Of a stretch of DNA of 64,000 nucleotides, positions 1 through 10,279 are shown piece after piece. A program made the position numbers and the translations under genes. The stretch spans positions 270,578 to 334,577 of the forward strand of contig LSRX01000679.1 in the NCBI GenBank assembly GCA_001939145.1, in the 5' to 3' direction. The notes beneath the pieces were generated by a model that ran no database searches, was not told where the DNA came from, and worked only from the letters and a program-made list of their open reading frames with translations. Position 1 is the first letter of the stretch. Each line of letters begins with the position of its first letter. Source of the stretch: Symbiodinium microadriaticum (Eukaryota > Sar > Dinophyceae > Suessiales > Symbiodiniaceae).

Positions 1-270
1 CCCCCAACCACCCCCATGGAGTCAGAATGCATCAGGCCATCGTATCATGGTCGGGCCATGGATGCTCTGTTGAGCACTGGGTGCTTCGTGCTCAGAATGC
101 ATTAGACCATGGACATTATCATGCCCCCCCAAACCCCCCGTTGGAGTCAAAATGCATTAGACCCTGGTATCATTGTGGCCATGGATGCTCTGTGCTTGTG
201 CTCAGAATGCATCAGACCATGGACGTTACTATGCCCCCCTTCCCCACCCCGCATCCCATGGCCCCGCGCT
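1..270. repeat. Two-copy tandem repeat, about 126 bp
   Basis: The phrase around AGAATGCAT(C/T)AG plus CCATGGATGCTCTG recurs at about 20-146 and 147-270, with C-rich spacers. The copies are imperfect and the left end is cut by the window. No coding signal was recognised. Confidence 0.7.
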
Positions 271-284
271 AGTTTCCAAACCCC

Positions 285-490
285 AGTTTCTGATACGTGC
301 CTCCAGTTTCTGATGCGCGCTGGTTTCGGATGTGCCGGTTTCTGATGCGCGCTAGTTGCTGAAGCGGAAACTGATGCGCGGCGGTTTCTGATCCGCGCCG
401 TTTTCTGATGCGCAGCTTCAGATGCACGGCAGTTTCTGATGCGCAGTTTCTGATGCGCATCTGGTTTCAAATGCGCCGTTTCTGATTCAA
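285..490. repeat. Degenerate GTTTCTGATGCGC minisatellite
   Basis: A roughly 13-25 bp motif, GTTTCTGATGCGC with variants, repeats about ten times. Open frames here (Arg/Ser/Glu-rich) are products of the repeat. Confidence 0.65.
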
Positions 491-521
491 TGCCTAATTT
501 ATGATTTTGTGTTGGGTTCAT

Positions 522-529
522 GATCATGC

Positions 530-570
<41 letters not shown>

Positions 571-601
571 CTGATGCTGATGCTGATGCTGATGTTGATG
601 C

Positions 602-633
<32 letters not shown>

Positions 634-635
634 GG
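522..635. repeat. (GAT)n microsatellite with GCT interruptions
   Basis: Trinucleotide run. It yields spurious poly-Asp (plus) and poly-Ile (minus) open frames. Confidence 0.9.
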
Positions 636-775
636 GATGGGGATAATAACGATGGCATCCATGGTGGCACGAATAGCTACAGGCGATGAACTCTACTGAA
701 GTTGTACCATGCAGTCTTCAGAAAGTCACTTGGGCCGAATTGCACTGCACTACATGTACAACCTCACGGAGAACA

Positions 776-1678
776 TCACTCCTCCAGCAGCTTCGCCAGC
801 CGCGCGGCAGCGGCTTCTACTGTCACGGCACCTACCTCCATCTCGGTCCCTTCAGAGTCGGTGTTTGCTTCCTGTGCATCCGCCTGCATCTCGCAGGAAG
901 GGCAGCTTCCACAGATCTGTCCGTAGGCGATCGCAGCGGCGCGTCGGACGCTCCATGCAGCAACGAGGAAAAGGTCGGCAACGGCTTCTGCTGCCCAGCG
1001 AGCGTGTGGGCCAAGGCGTGTGAGCGCTTCGAGGACATCCCGGAGCTCCGCTGCCTCCACCTTTTCGGCAGCGCCTCCTCGGAGAGTTTCTAAGAACTGG
1101 CTCTTGAAAAGCCCTGCCGCCTCGGAGCCCAAGTTCGCCAAGGCAAGCGCCGCCACTCCACGGACCCTTGAGGATGGGTCCTCCAAGCCGGCACCGATTC
1201 GCTCCACAGCATCCGGTAGGGAGAGGCTTACTTTGCCCGCCCTCTGCAGAAGGCGCATCGCTGCTCGCCGCACCTCCGGGCTTTGGTGCCCAAGCATCGT
1301 GCTGGCCCCTTGCACGCCACTTGGGCCCAGCCCTTCCAGGATGCAGACGGCGGCATGGCGTTCCAGTTTGCTGTCTGCCTGAATGCAGCGCAGCGCAAAG
1401 GGAGCTGCACTGGGACCCAGCTTCGCCATGCCTTGAGAGGCTGCGTCCACCACTCGAGGGTTGGGGCTTCTGAGGAGTGGAGCAACAAGCTTGGCGACCT
1501 CTGAGGCCCGAAAGCCCAGGCTGCTGCCACTTTGGGAAAGCTGGCAAAGAGTCAGAGCTGCCTGGCCAGAGACGCTCACAGACTCGTCCTGCAAGCAGGA
1601 AACCTGAGTGGAGAATTCTCCTTCTCTCGGAAAGACATTCAGGAACGAAAAAAGCTTAAGCCCAAAACTATACTGCAC
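776..1678 (-). CDS. HEAT/armadillo-repeat protein, C-terminal exon
   Basis: About 265-300 residues of alpha-solenoid sequence. Successive units carry the HEAT signature, for example SPNPRVVDAASQGMAKLG, SPEVRRAAMRLLQRAG, DPSSRVRGVAALALANLG and WSVRRAAAIAYGQI, spaced 35-45 residues apart. HEAT arrays are protein-binding scaffolds; the partner cannot be inferred. The exon probably begins after the CTTGCAG acceptor near 1596. The reading frame ends at a TGA at 776-778 after an Ala/Glu-rich tail, so this is probably the true C-terminus. Upstream exons would lie beyond 1680 but were not found in the repeat-rich DNA there. Confidence 0.75.
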   Translation of the reverse strand: MQYSFGLKLFSFLNVFPREGEFSTQVSCLQDESVSVSGQAALTLCQLSQSGSSLGFRASEVAKLVAPLLRSPNPRVVDAASQGMAKLGPSAAPFALRCIQADSKLERHAAVCILEGLGPSGVQGASTMLGHQSPEVRRAAMRLLQRAGKVSLSLPDAVERIGAGLEDPSSRVRGVAALALANLGSEAAGLFKSQFLETLRGGAAEKVEAAELRDVLEALTRLGPHARWAAEAVADLFLVAAWSVRRAAAIAYGQICGSCPSCEMQADAQEANTDSEGTEMEVGAVTVEAAAARLAKLLEE

Positions 1679-1859
1679 TGTACCATACTATACTGTACTA
1701 TGCTATACTATACTACACGACACCGCTGTACAACATAGCATCAATCCTAAACCCTAAGGACTAAACCCTCAAGAACGGTGTAAATAGAAGTTGTGTGAAT
1801 TTCGCTTCGAATTGCATCTGCACTTGCTTCGAATTTTCGTTAGACGTGTGCGAAGAGAC

Positions 1860-2035
1860 CAATTCCGAGCCCCGCCAATAGCCACCAGCCCAGCCCAGCC
1901 CACCCCCAGCCCAACCGAGCCCAGCCCACCCCAGCCCAGCCCAGTCCTCCAGGCCAAGCCCAATTGGTCCAGCCCCCAGTCCAGCCCAGCCCAGCCCAGC
2001 CAATCCAGGCAAGCCAGCCCAGGCCCAGCGCAACT
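1860..2035. repeat. CCAGCCCAGC minisatellite
   Basis: Near-perfect 5-10 bp C-rich tandem repeat. Open frames on both strands (Gly-Leu-Gly-Trp or Pro-rich) are repeat artefacts. Confidence 0.85.
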
Positions 2036-2104
2036 TCGCTCAAATGCAAAATAAATAGCTGAAAACTGCACTTTCGCTCAAACTTTAGGTCAAACCTTTC
2101 GGTC

Positions 2105-2270
2105 AAAACCCCGGGCCCAAACCCTATACAACTTCTATAAATAAACCCGAAACCCTAAACCCAAGACTCTAAACCCTAAACTCTAAACCCTAAACCCTAA
2201 ACTCTAAACCCTAAACCCTAAACTCTAAACCCTGAACCCTGAACTGTAAAACCCTAAACCCTAAACCCTA
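2105..2270. repeat. Interstitial telomere-like array, CCCTAAA orientation
   Basis: About 20 units of CCCTAAA with CTCTAAA and CCCTGAA variants, on the left side of a non-repeat core at 2270-2365. Confidence 0.9.
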
Positions 2271-2364
2271 TAGCATGGTTTCCTCTAGCCAAAGTGGCCA
2301 TTTGCTCGGCGCAGGGAGCCGCGGCCTCGGGCCCTGCAGTGCAAAGAGCTCGGAGACAATGCCT

Positions 2365-2610
2365 TGGTTTTAGGGTTTAGGGTTTAAGTTTAGGGTTTAT
2401 GGCTCAGGGTTTAGGGTTTAGGGTTTAGGGCTTAAGTTTAGGGTTTATGGTTTAGGGTTTAGGGTTTAGAGTTTAGGGTTTAGGGTTTAAGTTTAGGGTT
2501 TAAGGTTTAAGGTTTAGGGTTTAAGGTTTAGAGTTTAGGGTTTAAGTTTAGAGTTTAGGGTTTAGGGTTTAGGGTTTAAGTTTGGGGTTTAGGGTTTAGG
2601 GGCTTTAAGT
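2365..2610. repeat. Interstitial telomere-like array, TTTAGGG orientation
   Basis: About 30 units of TTTAGGG with TTTAAG variants. Together with the CCCTAAA array at 2105-2270 it forms a back-to-back pair around a ~95 bp core. Strand sense is that of the two ends of a chromosome, not of a telomere fusion. Confidence 0.9.
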
Positions 2611-2798
2611 TACCATAATAAGAGCCTATAGTACATAATGTGGCTTCTTTAGTATCGTAACTGAAATTGAATCCCCTGAGACGAGCCCCGATGCTCCCGC
2701 ACCACAGCGCAGTCGTCCGAGAGCAGCGATTGGGCCTTTCGGGTTCTACGGGATATTTTAGGTTTTCTGGGGGCGCATAGTCAGCCATGGTTTAGAGT

Positions 2799-3161
2799 TT
2801 AGGGTTCAGGGCTCCATAAGACGGAAAGAAAGGTCTTAGGGAATTTTTGACGGGCCTCCGCGATCTTCTGCAGCTTTGCTTTCGAAAGCTCTGCCAAGCC
2901 ACGGGCAAGACCTCGGCGAGCTCCCAAGGTTTTGAAGCTCGCAGAGGCGTCACGAAAGCCAAAGCCCTCCTTCACCTCCCCATCGAGCAATTGGGATGCA
3001 AAGGCCTGCCGTCCGGCCAGGCAAGTTCGCCAAAGCCATCTCTCCACGGCAGCATGCAGCTTTTCACATAGTAAATAGCGGCTCAGGGCCAACAGGCGAA
3101 CGGCAACAACCGCATCATACCGGGAGCGACGCTCGCCAGCACGTGAAAGCCTTGCTTCCAT
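2799..3161 (-). CDS. Uncharacterised exon, basic helical protein
   Basis: Open for 120 codons with strongly protein-like composition: a helical stretch around RLLALSRYLLCEKL and a Lys/Arg-rich end with LSKAKLQKIAEARQKF. No domain recognised. It is flanked by telomere-like repeat on the left and (ATT)n on the right, as expected of introns here. Confidence 0.5.
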   Translation of the reverse strand: MEARLSRAGERRSRYDAVVAVRLLALSRYLLCEKLHAAVERWLWRTCLAGRQAFASQLLDGEVKEGFGFRDASASFKTLGARRGLARGLAELSKAKLQKIAEARQKFPKTFLSVLWSPEP

Positions 3162-3184
3162 GCAAGGGTGCTAACATAAAAAAA

Positions 3185-3310
3185 CATCATTATTCTTATT
3201 AGTAGTATTATTATTATTATCATTGTCATTATCATTATTACTATTATTATTACTATTATTATTATTATTATTATTACTATTATGACTATTACTATTATTA
3301 TTTTCATGAG
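3185..3310. repeat. (ATT)n microsatellite
   Basis: About 120 bp of ATT/ACT trinucleotides. The poly-Ile open frame on the minus strand is spurious. Confidence 0.9.
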
Positions 3311-3322
3311 TGTCGACTCCAT

Positions 3323-3910
3323 TTAGTAGCTGCTGCCAAGGTGCGATCGTAGCGCGACCGGTCGCAAGTCTTGATCGACGAACACCATTGCCACCCCCAA
3401 CGGCAAACGAGAAGTTCCCACGAGCCAGAGAAGCACATCGGGTAGCAGTGCTCGTGCTCCACGGCTAAGCCGGGCAGAGGTGGGTATCAGCAAGCAAACG
3501 TCAGAAACTGATGTGGCAGGGCTGCTGGCGTCGTCATCTTCGAAACCAGGACACTCGCGGAAGAAGCCAGATGCTTGTGCCAAGTCCCGCTGTCTTAGCA
3601 GGATGTTGGAGCAGTCCACGCGCGGATGTAGTTGTAGACACCCACGCCACGTCTTACTCAAGACTTTTCTCGCCACGTCGCGCTTGCCTGCAAGAGTAGG
3701 ACAGCAAGATGCCCAGGCGGATATGCCACGAGCTGGTAAGTACTGTAGGGGTTGGGCAGAGTTGAAACAAGCAAAGTGTGTCGTTTGCCGGCTGCCCTTA
3801 CCAATCACAGATGTGCAGAAGCTGCTTGATCGAAACATTTTCGTCCTGGCATCGCCTGTGCATGCCGTGCCGTGCTTCTTTGGCACGCGGCTCACAGATC
3901 TTCGCGGCAT
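3323..3910 (-). CDS. Uncharacterised coding-like stretch
   Basis: A 195-codon open frame. Its second half, with FRECPGFEDDDASS followed by a Leu/Val-rich stretch, reads like protein. The first part may be intron. A 157-codon plus-strand frame overlaps; minus is preferred because neighbouring genes are minus. No family recognised. Confidence 0.4.
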   Translation of the reverse strand: MPRRSVSRVPKKHGTACTGDARTKMFRSSSFCTSVIGKGSRQTTHFACFNSAQPLQYLPARGISAWASCCPTLAGKRDVARKVLSKTWRGCLQLHPRVDCSNILLRQRDLAQASGFFRECPGFEDDDASSPATSVSDVCLLIPTSARLSRGARALLPDVLLWLVGTSRLPLGVAMVFVDQDLRPVALRSHLGSSY

Positions 3911-4184
3911 GGCAGAGAGATCTCGAAAACATCATTATCCGTTGATATTCTGAGCCCGAAAGTTCGAACATGTTGTGTTCGGTGTCGCAAGAGAGACGAC
4001 AGATTTGTTGTGAACAGTTTGTAGAGACTCGAAGCAGGTGCGCTATGGCGGCTCCAAAAGCTGACTTGAGATGATGATCATTCCCGATGTTACTGGCTTG
4101 CTCCAAAAACAGCTACTCAACACTGGGCCGAGCAGGCAGCATGGTCAACAAAGAGGCAGGCAGTGAAGCTGCAAGTTCCCGAAC

Positions 4185-4508
4185 TCAGACCGCTTCGCCG
4201 AAATTAATTAAGCTGCGTTGCCAAGCAGTCCCATCTGCGTTTGAACCGCGGTCTTTGGAGATGCTGATCTGAACCTGTGTCCAGGCGGCAGGCTGGCACT
4301 GCTTGGAAACTGGCCTGAACCTGTACACGACGGATTGCTTGAAGTCGGGCGTGCAACTAAAGTCGGAGGCGGCAACTGTTAGAGATTGGTTTGGACAATC
4401 TGCAAACATCTTCTCCCATCTTCCGTAGCAACCGAGGCAGCGCACCTTCGTGTTCCAATCTCGGACCTGGCCATTGCCCTGATCGCTGGAACTCCCACCC
4501 GACAGCAC
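4185..4508 (-). CDS. Uncharacterised exon, Cys/Trp-containing
   Basis: 107 codons with varied composition: a C-x2-C within RCLGCYGRW, then two more Cys and beta-type sequence ending SLINFGEAV before a stop. It could be an extracellular domain. Telomere-like repeats lie just right of it (4550-4585). Confidence 0.45.
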   Translation of the reverse strand: MLSGGSSSDQGNGQVRDWNTKVRCLGCYGRWEKMFADCPNQSLTVAASDFSCTPDFKQSVVYRFRPVSKQCQPAAWTQVQISISKDRGSNADGTAWQRSLINFGEAV

Positions 4509-4569
4509 CTCGGAAGGAACCAGAAGCCCGTTAAGCGCTTTTAAGGGTCTAGGGTTTAGGGTTCAGGGT

Positions 4570-4830
4570 TTAGGGTTTAGGGTTGATTACAAGGAGTGCT
4601 CTCCAAGTGACCCCTAGAAGCACCATCGAAGTGACAACCTGGGGCTGCAGGGAGAGCCAGATCAACCCGGATCTGCGTGGATCTGTGGCCCTAACTCTGC
4701 ATAAAGGCCGAGTAGCGATGGAGCTAACCTGAGGCGCTAGTCCTGCAAGCTTGCGGCTGACTCGGAAGAAGTCAACTTCCTGGCGTCCAACGCACTGGTG
4801 TTCCATTACACTTGCACCGCTGTTCAGCAT
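4570..4830 (-). CDS. Possible exon, unknown
   Basis: The stretch QEVDFFRVSRKLAGLAPQ within an 86-codon open frame is protein-like. The frame's left end is telomere-like repeat, so a real exon would stop near 4600. Weak. Confidence 0.3.
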   Translation of the reverse strand: MLNSGASVMEHQCVGRQEVDFFRVSRKLAGLAPQVSSIATRPLCRVRATDPRRSGLIWLSLQPQVVTSMVLLGVTWRALLVINPKP

Positions 4831-5182
4831 AGTATACAGAATTGCCAGAGCTGGTCATCCAAGGCGCTGAGGGGTTGAAGTCCACGATGCTCGACAGAGA
4901 CTTGCCGTCCTGGCAAGAGTCTCACATCCGCACAACATGGGTACCTTGCCAAAGCTGACTACCACAGCGCAGTCCCTAAACCCTAAACCCTAAACCCTAA
5001 ACCCTGACCCAGTATGTTGAGATGCTTCGAAGACTGGCGCTAAGAGCAGAAGGGGTGGGCTCTGCCTCCCTGGCGCGAGCCGTGACTCTGGCAGAGCCAG
5101 TGCCACGAGCACGTGAGCAGCTTTGACCTGTCGCGGTGTCAGCAAGTGTGAAGCTGCGCTGTGTCAAGACACCATACTAGGC

Positions 5183-5325
5183 TCCACTATACTATACTAT
5201 ACTATACTATACTATACTATACTATACTATACTATACTATACTACACTATGCTATACTATCCTTTACTATCCTTTACTATCCTATACTATCCTGTACGAT
5301 ACTATCCTATCCTATACTATCTAGC
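5183..5325. repeat. (TATAC)n microsatellite
   Basis: About 28 pentamer units of ACTAT/TATAC with CCTTT variants at the right end. Tyr/Leu-rich open frames are spurious. Confidence 0.9.
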
Positions 5326-5515
5326 ATCGACGTAAGTCGGCCAGTTCGAAGGGTGTCTTGTCCTGTGCAGCTCTGCCGGCCGAAGCGGTGCCTTGGAAAC
5401 TCTGGCCGAAGGCCAGGCTCGGTGCTGCAAGTCGGAGGAGGCCCACCAAGGCCATGCAAACTGGCAGGACAGCAATGGCCAGAGAACCCTTAAACGCGAA
5501 GTCTCCGACACACAA
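5321..5515 (-). CDS. Exon encoding a hydrophobic (membrane or signal) segment
   Basis: A hydrophobic stretch (SLAIAVLPVCMALVGLLRLA) is followed by a polar segment with GQSFQGTASAGRAAQDK. This fits a signal anchor or a targeting segment. No family recognised. Confidence 0.4.
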   Translation of the reverse strand: MCVGDFAFKGSLAIAVLPVCMALVGLLRLAAPSLAFGQSFQGTASAGRAAQDKTPFELADLRRC

Positions 5516-6043
5516 ACTTCTGGCATGTCAAAGAGCATGCTTCTTATCAGAACATACAGTAAGAGCAGTTTGATTTGGTTCGCTGCCTGAAATGAATGTG
5601 AACTTCTCAAAGCAAGCAGATTTCCCACATCCCGTGCCTGCACATATCTGCGGCAGCCTGCCGGAGTACAATCACTACGGCACTTGCTTACGGCTTCACA
5701 CATCTGTGGCTTGGTTAGGGTTTAGGGCTTAGCTCTTGTATGTGGCCGAGCCTTTTTCCATCTGTTGTACGGGTCTATGCGCCTTCTTGCGTAAGACCGA
5801 TGGGCACTCGGTCGTACTCATGAAACCTGGCTTGGAGAATCCGTGCTCGAAACGATGAAACCTGATGGTCTGCTAACTTCATCGCGCAAAGATTGCCAGG
5901 AAGAGACACCGCTCATGATGCGGATGTGCTCAACCACTCACAAGCAGATTTGTCGTTGGAACGCCGCTGCATCAGGTTCGTAGCAAGCACTCCGAATGAT
6001 CAGAACTCCCGTGACAAAGAGGCCGAGAAATCTGGTACTGGCA

Positions 6044-6854
6044 CTACCAGTATGCGAAAGGATCGGCGAAACAGCAGAACTGCATCGTTATCGTTGCCTT
6101 TGCAGTTCCGTGCCACTGCGGACCTAGATCAAGGCTGACCGAGTCAATATGAGCCCGTGGATGCAGGCAGCCAGGCAGCCCCAGCAGTAGAGAATCCGCT
6201 TCTTTGGTGCTTATTGGAGAGGGGGAACGAAGCTTGGGATGGAGTCCGATCCGGGTTTTTAACAAGTCCTCGTCAGCAGCACCCTGGATGTCTGAGCACG
6301 TGACGTAAGAAACGGAGTTGCCGGCATCTGCTGCATACTTTCTGAGCCCGAAGTCTGAGGGTACACCAGTTTCCATCGTATGGCCATGGGCCACGCACAG
6401 CGGCCCGGAGTCTCTGGTGGTAAACTGCACCCTTGACCAATCGTTTCCGTCTAATTACTGTGTTCAGGAAGCACGGTACTCAAGTCGGGCACCCTTCCCG
6501 ATGGAATTCGCGTGGGCAGTGGGTCGGATCACCGTGTCCATCGCGAATGGCACTCTGCACCGACTGACGTCAGCTGGACACATGTCTTCATCTTGCATCG
6601 TGGTCAGCATTTTCACCTCACATGTTCATGTGCCGACAGATGCCGCTTGCAACTCGTCTGGTCCGCAGTGGAATGTATGTTCCTGTTTCCAACCTTCGCA
6701 ATAAGGAACCAACTGCCACAATTCCTGTAGCGGACGTCCCCGCCGAAGGACTATCTGCGGGGTCTGTGGTTGGGGGGGCAAGGATGAACTGCACTGGAGA
6801 GTTAGTTACGCGTTTAATTACCTTGAGCCTGCTGATGCACGCTTGAACTGGCAT
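6044..6854 (-). CDS. Probable secreted protein, several exons
   Basis: Three minus-strand stretches read as protein and share extracellular-type composition (Cys, Thr, Asp, few Lys): around 6640-6840 (PPTTDPADSPSAGTSATG), 6480-6610 (MCPADVSRCRVPF, then IGKGARLEYRAS) and 6150-6430 (FTTRDSGPLC, then DIQGAADEDLLKTRIG). Stops and frame changes between them suggest short introns. No domain was identified with confidence. The 7208-7860 exons may belong to the same gene. Confidence 0.45.
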
Positions 6855-7207
6855 GGGTGTTTTAAATCAGGTGATACGCATCGGCAGTCCCGACCGGCCT
6901 GGGGCGAATCAGGACCATCGCGGCGATTTTCTGAGATGAGCCGCCACTATGGAATGCAAGTTCCGAAGAAACAGCCTACTCGGAGTGATCAGGTCTGCAT
7001 GGCCGGCTGTATACATTCTCTAGTTGTATACTGCATATGCACCTTGGTTTTGAGCGCCCTTGCGAGGCTCCAGGTGTGCATGTAAGTGCGCATGTTGTCG
7101 ACTTCTTTGGGGATCCTGCCTCCCTCCAAGAGAGGCAGGAAGGCTCAAGCCCAAGCGTTGTGCAGCACTCTCAAGTCAACCGATCAGCCACAGTGGCCTT
7201 GACTAAG

Positions 7208-7860
7208 TCAATCAGGCAGAGAAACTGAGACCACAGCATCCACGATATCCAACTGACGCAACGGGCCAGTTTTGGAGCTAGGGATTGGGCGTCTGTTTGG
7301 CGGGCAATGGGTCATGCCGGCTTGAACAGGTCTAGAAGCTTCATCAGCCCGACACAAGTTTGCAGTATCCATGTCATAAACTCCTGCACATCTGGCATGT
7401 CTACGCTTCTGTCTGTCGCCTTTGAGGGCTAGTAGGGTGACTCTCAGTAACACTCACAGGCTCACTGCTCACCATCACACCCAACTATTCCACATGCACC
7501 TGAAACAATTTGCACCCGAGGTCCACTATGTATCGCCTGCCGATTTACGAAGGTATGAAATCTAGTCTGGCACTCACCGGAGACAGGGCTTGCAGTCGGG
7601 GTGCCAAGTACTTTCCTCACATGGCAGCACATGCCCCAGCTGTTTGTAGGTATGTCACAATGAATCCTAGGTTTTGGACCTCGGATCGTGGTGGACAATA
7701 ATGTCTTAATGTACCCGCTGCCCCACCAACTGCACACACCCACACTGCCACCCCACCTCCACCCACCCATCCACATGACATTAACAGCTTTCGAGCTTCT
7801 GAAATTCAGGAACTTTGGCATTGCTGCCAAGCTGCGTCGTCTTCGAGTCCACCGTGACAC
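7208..7860 (-). CDS. Uncharacterised exons, possibly part of the same secreted protein
   Basis: Two coding-like pieces: 7462-7680 (CDIPTNSWGMCCHVRKV, then VQIVSGACGIVGC) and 7215-7400 (DMDTANLCRADEASRP, then LDIVDAVVSVSLPD). Cysteines are frequent. Between 7690 and 7800 the sequence is CAC/CCA-rich and looks non-coding. Function unknown. Confidence 0.4.
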
Positions 7861-8409
7861 ACAACAGTAATGCGCAGCGGTTCGCCAGCCATGTGAAGCT
7901 GCTATCTACATGGCAGGCTGCTGTGTTCTAGAGAAGACAAACACAGGAACCACCAGGGTGGCAAAGGAACTGTGTCCGTCAGTAGGGGAAGACCTGGTAT
8001 GTAGAGTGGTTGGGACGGGGCTGGCGGTCTCATTGGTGAAGCTGACAATGGTGGTGCTGGTGCTGCTTTTGGTGGTGACCATGGGACTGTATTTTTGGGC
8101 TAGGTGAGGGGGGACGATAGTAGTTAGTAGTGTTGCTCTGTATGTCTTCCTCCGTGTGCATGTCAAATCGACAGAACGACTAGACGTCGCCCCCTGCGAT
8201 TCAGCAGATGGATGTGCAAGCTACTTCAGACAGCAACAGATCATGGCTAGAGCAGCCGAGAACTTCAATTGAATTTATTTTGACAACTTGGTGGCCAAGG
8301 TCAGCATGAACCATGTAGCTTCAATGGGTGAGACAGCCAGCCGAGAACGCAACCGGTTTGCTCCATGCCGGGGTAGTCAAGCTGTCACGCAGCCCGAACG
8401 CCCATTAAA

Positions 8410-8600
8410 ACTTGCGAATTCGCAGATGCAAAAGAGCTCTTGCTTCAGCAAGAAGCTCCGTATCCAACCCCCTCCGCTCTCAACCTTGCACTCTTTGTGG
8501 ACCTGCTTGTTGTGTGCCCTACTGTTCTGCTTCATTCAAAAGTGCTTCCAGGAGGGCACGATTGCTTCGAGTCCCAGTCAGATTCCTGACGATGGGATGA
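8410..8600 (-). CDS. Exon pair of a helical protein, interrupted
   Basis: In a single minus frame, NLTGTRSNRALLEALLNEAE (about 8520-8600) and LDTELLAEARALLHLRIR (about 8410-8465) are clearly helical protein. Two in-frame stops lie between them, so either a ~60 bp intron or decay separates them. No family recognised. Confidence 0.45.
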
Positions 8601-8727
8601 GGCTATCCTTTAACCTTTAGCCTTACATATCACGCATTTCTGCGATCACGCGCTCGGAGTCAGGCCTCAGGCCTTCGATGACAGGGCCTGATCCCAGCAA
8701 GAAGAGCAGAGCATCTGAGGCTTGACA

Positions 8728-8838
8728 TGTGGGTAGTTCTCTAAATTAGGGTCCCTTTTTTAGGTCCCCCAATGTAGTACGGCACCCTTATAAAACAAAA
8801 CCCTAGAAAGGGATCCTAATTTAGAGAACTACCCATGG
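8728..8838. mobile_element. MITE-like hairpin element, type D
   Basis: Terminal inverted repeats of at least 21 bp (TGGGTAGTTCTCTAAATTAGG and its complement at the right end) enclose an AT-rich core; total about 110 bp. No protein is encoded. Confidence 0.8.
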
Positions 8839-8839
8839 T

Positions 8840-9690
8840 CATCACGAGGCTTTGGCCATCTTCTGTCTCCAGTAGGCCTGTGCAGGAGGCTCAGAGCGCT
8901 GAAGGGGGCTGAGGCCGAAGGTAAACCCTAAACCCCTAAACCCTAAACCCTAAACCCCTAAGCCCTAAACCCTAAACCCTGAGCCCACGATGGGCCTCAC
9001 GGTGCTGCTCGTAGGGCCCCCACCTGGGTCGAGGTGCCCCCTTGCTGTTTTTCTGATCCGAGACCGTTTAATTGTTGCGCAAGTTCCTTCCGCCGATCCA
9101 GCTTCATGGCCAAGTTACGGTCTCCGTTCTACGACGATGTCTTCAATCTTGTGATTCGGATTGTTACTACAACGATGACGAGGCAGGTAGAATGGCCACG
9201 AGACGAAATCAATGAGCTTGATTGTATAGGGCTGTAAGGCTGCCCCGCATGATCCTGCAGCTGGACATATTATGCCAAGCAAGACGGATCCGGCTGGCAA
9301 ATCTGCATGTCAGTAAGCCCGTTGCGGACGACAGAAACGAGGATCCTCGCGGCCAGGCAAGTACGGAATTCAATGCAACACAGCACAATACTCGATTGCA
9401 ACAGCACAAGCGCACCTAGATTCCCTACATTCAACATTTGCACTAGAACATGTTGCGTCACATCGCAGCCCGTGCTTTCAGGCACGATACCACCTTGCTT
9501 TCCGCTCTTCGGTCCTTGACGCAGCCTATGTCCACCAGGAGCTCTGGACTTCGAGGAAAGAACTGGCAGCGTGCAGCTGGCACCAATAATAATTATTGAT
9601 CATCAATAATCATCAATTCAATAATCATTACTAATCATTCATGTTCATTAATGACCATGAAAAATACATAATTAATAATAACTAAAAATA
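8840..9690. other. Non-coding interval
   Basis: It contains a CCCTAAA array (8923-8983) and an AT-rich ATTAATAAT tract (9585-9705). Short open frames here showed no protein-like character on either strand. Confidence 0.5.
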
Positions 9691-9691
9691 A

Positions 9692-10279
9692 TTATAAAGA
9701 CTTACCGCCCCCCCCCCCTGCCTGTGAAGCGTTCTCCGAGATGGTCCCATCCGGCACATGGTCAAACTTAAAGTCCGGAGCTTTGGCACTGAAGCTTTGC
9801 CGCATCCTTTTCTCTGCTTCGCTGTCAGACTTCTCCAGGAAATGCTCTTTCTCGGCGATTTGCCCATCGATAGCGCGAATGCGCTCGTCGTGCTCGTTGG
9901 GGAAGGTTGTAGGGTCGTACGGAATGTCCAAAAGGAGCAGCCCGGGGTATCTCTTCTTTGCTTCCCTTGTGGATGGAAGGATTGGCTGTGACTGCGATAG
10001 TGGCATCGCTTGGAGATTCGCCTTCTTTGGGCGAGACTTCTTGACTGGGAGCGGAGCCCCATAGGGACACTTGCGCTGAACTAGACCCAGCGGTGGGATC
10101 GTCAAGCTGTCATAGTGCCGTCGTGCTTCCGCGGAGCGCATCTGTCGGAGCTCCTCTGCCACGTCGAAGCGTTCCATCCGTGACCTTGCCAGGTAGTACT
10201 CGCGAGGCAAAGCCTCCACCACCTCTCGCCTTCTCACAGCCCGGCGAGCATCCCGGACCTTCCACGCGTGCAGGCGCAC
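9692..10279 (-). CDS. Uncharacterised charged protein exon, about 190 aa
   Basis: Long frame of clear coding character: a basic helical start (YYLARSRMERFDVAEELRQM), a Pro/Lys-rich middle (PYGAPLPVKKSRPKK), then a conserved-looking block (LLLLDIPYDPTTFPNEHDER) and an acidic helix ending SEAEKRMRQSFSAKAPDF. Composition resembles cytoskeletal or axonemal proteins, but no family is claimed. The right flank (AAT)n and left flank poly-C/AT tract look intronic. Confidence 0.65.
   Translation of the reverse strand: MRLHAWKVRDARRAVRRREVVEALPREYYLARSRMERFDVAEELRQMRSAEARRHYDSLTIPPLGLVQRKCPYGAPLPVKKSRPKKANLQAMPLSQSQPILPSTREAKKRYPGLLLLDIPYDPTTFPNEHDERIRAIDGQIAEKEHFLEKSDSEAEKRMRQSFSAKAPDFKFDHVPDGTISENASQAGGGGGKSL

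Noticed and set aside
2105..2610. True chromosome end
   Set aside because: Unique genic sequence lies on both sides and arrays of the same motif recur throughout the window, so these are interstitial.
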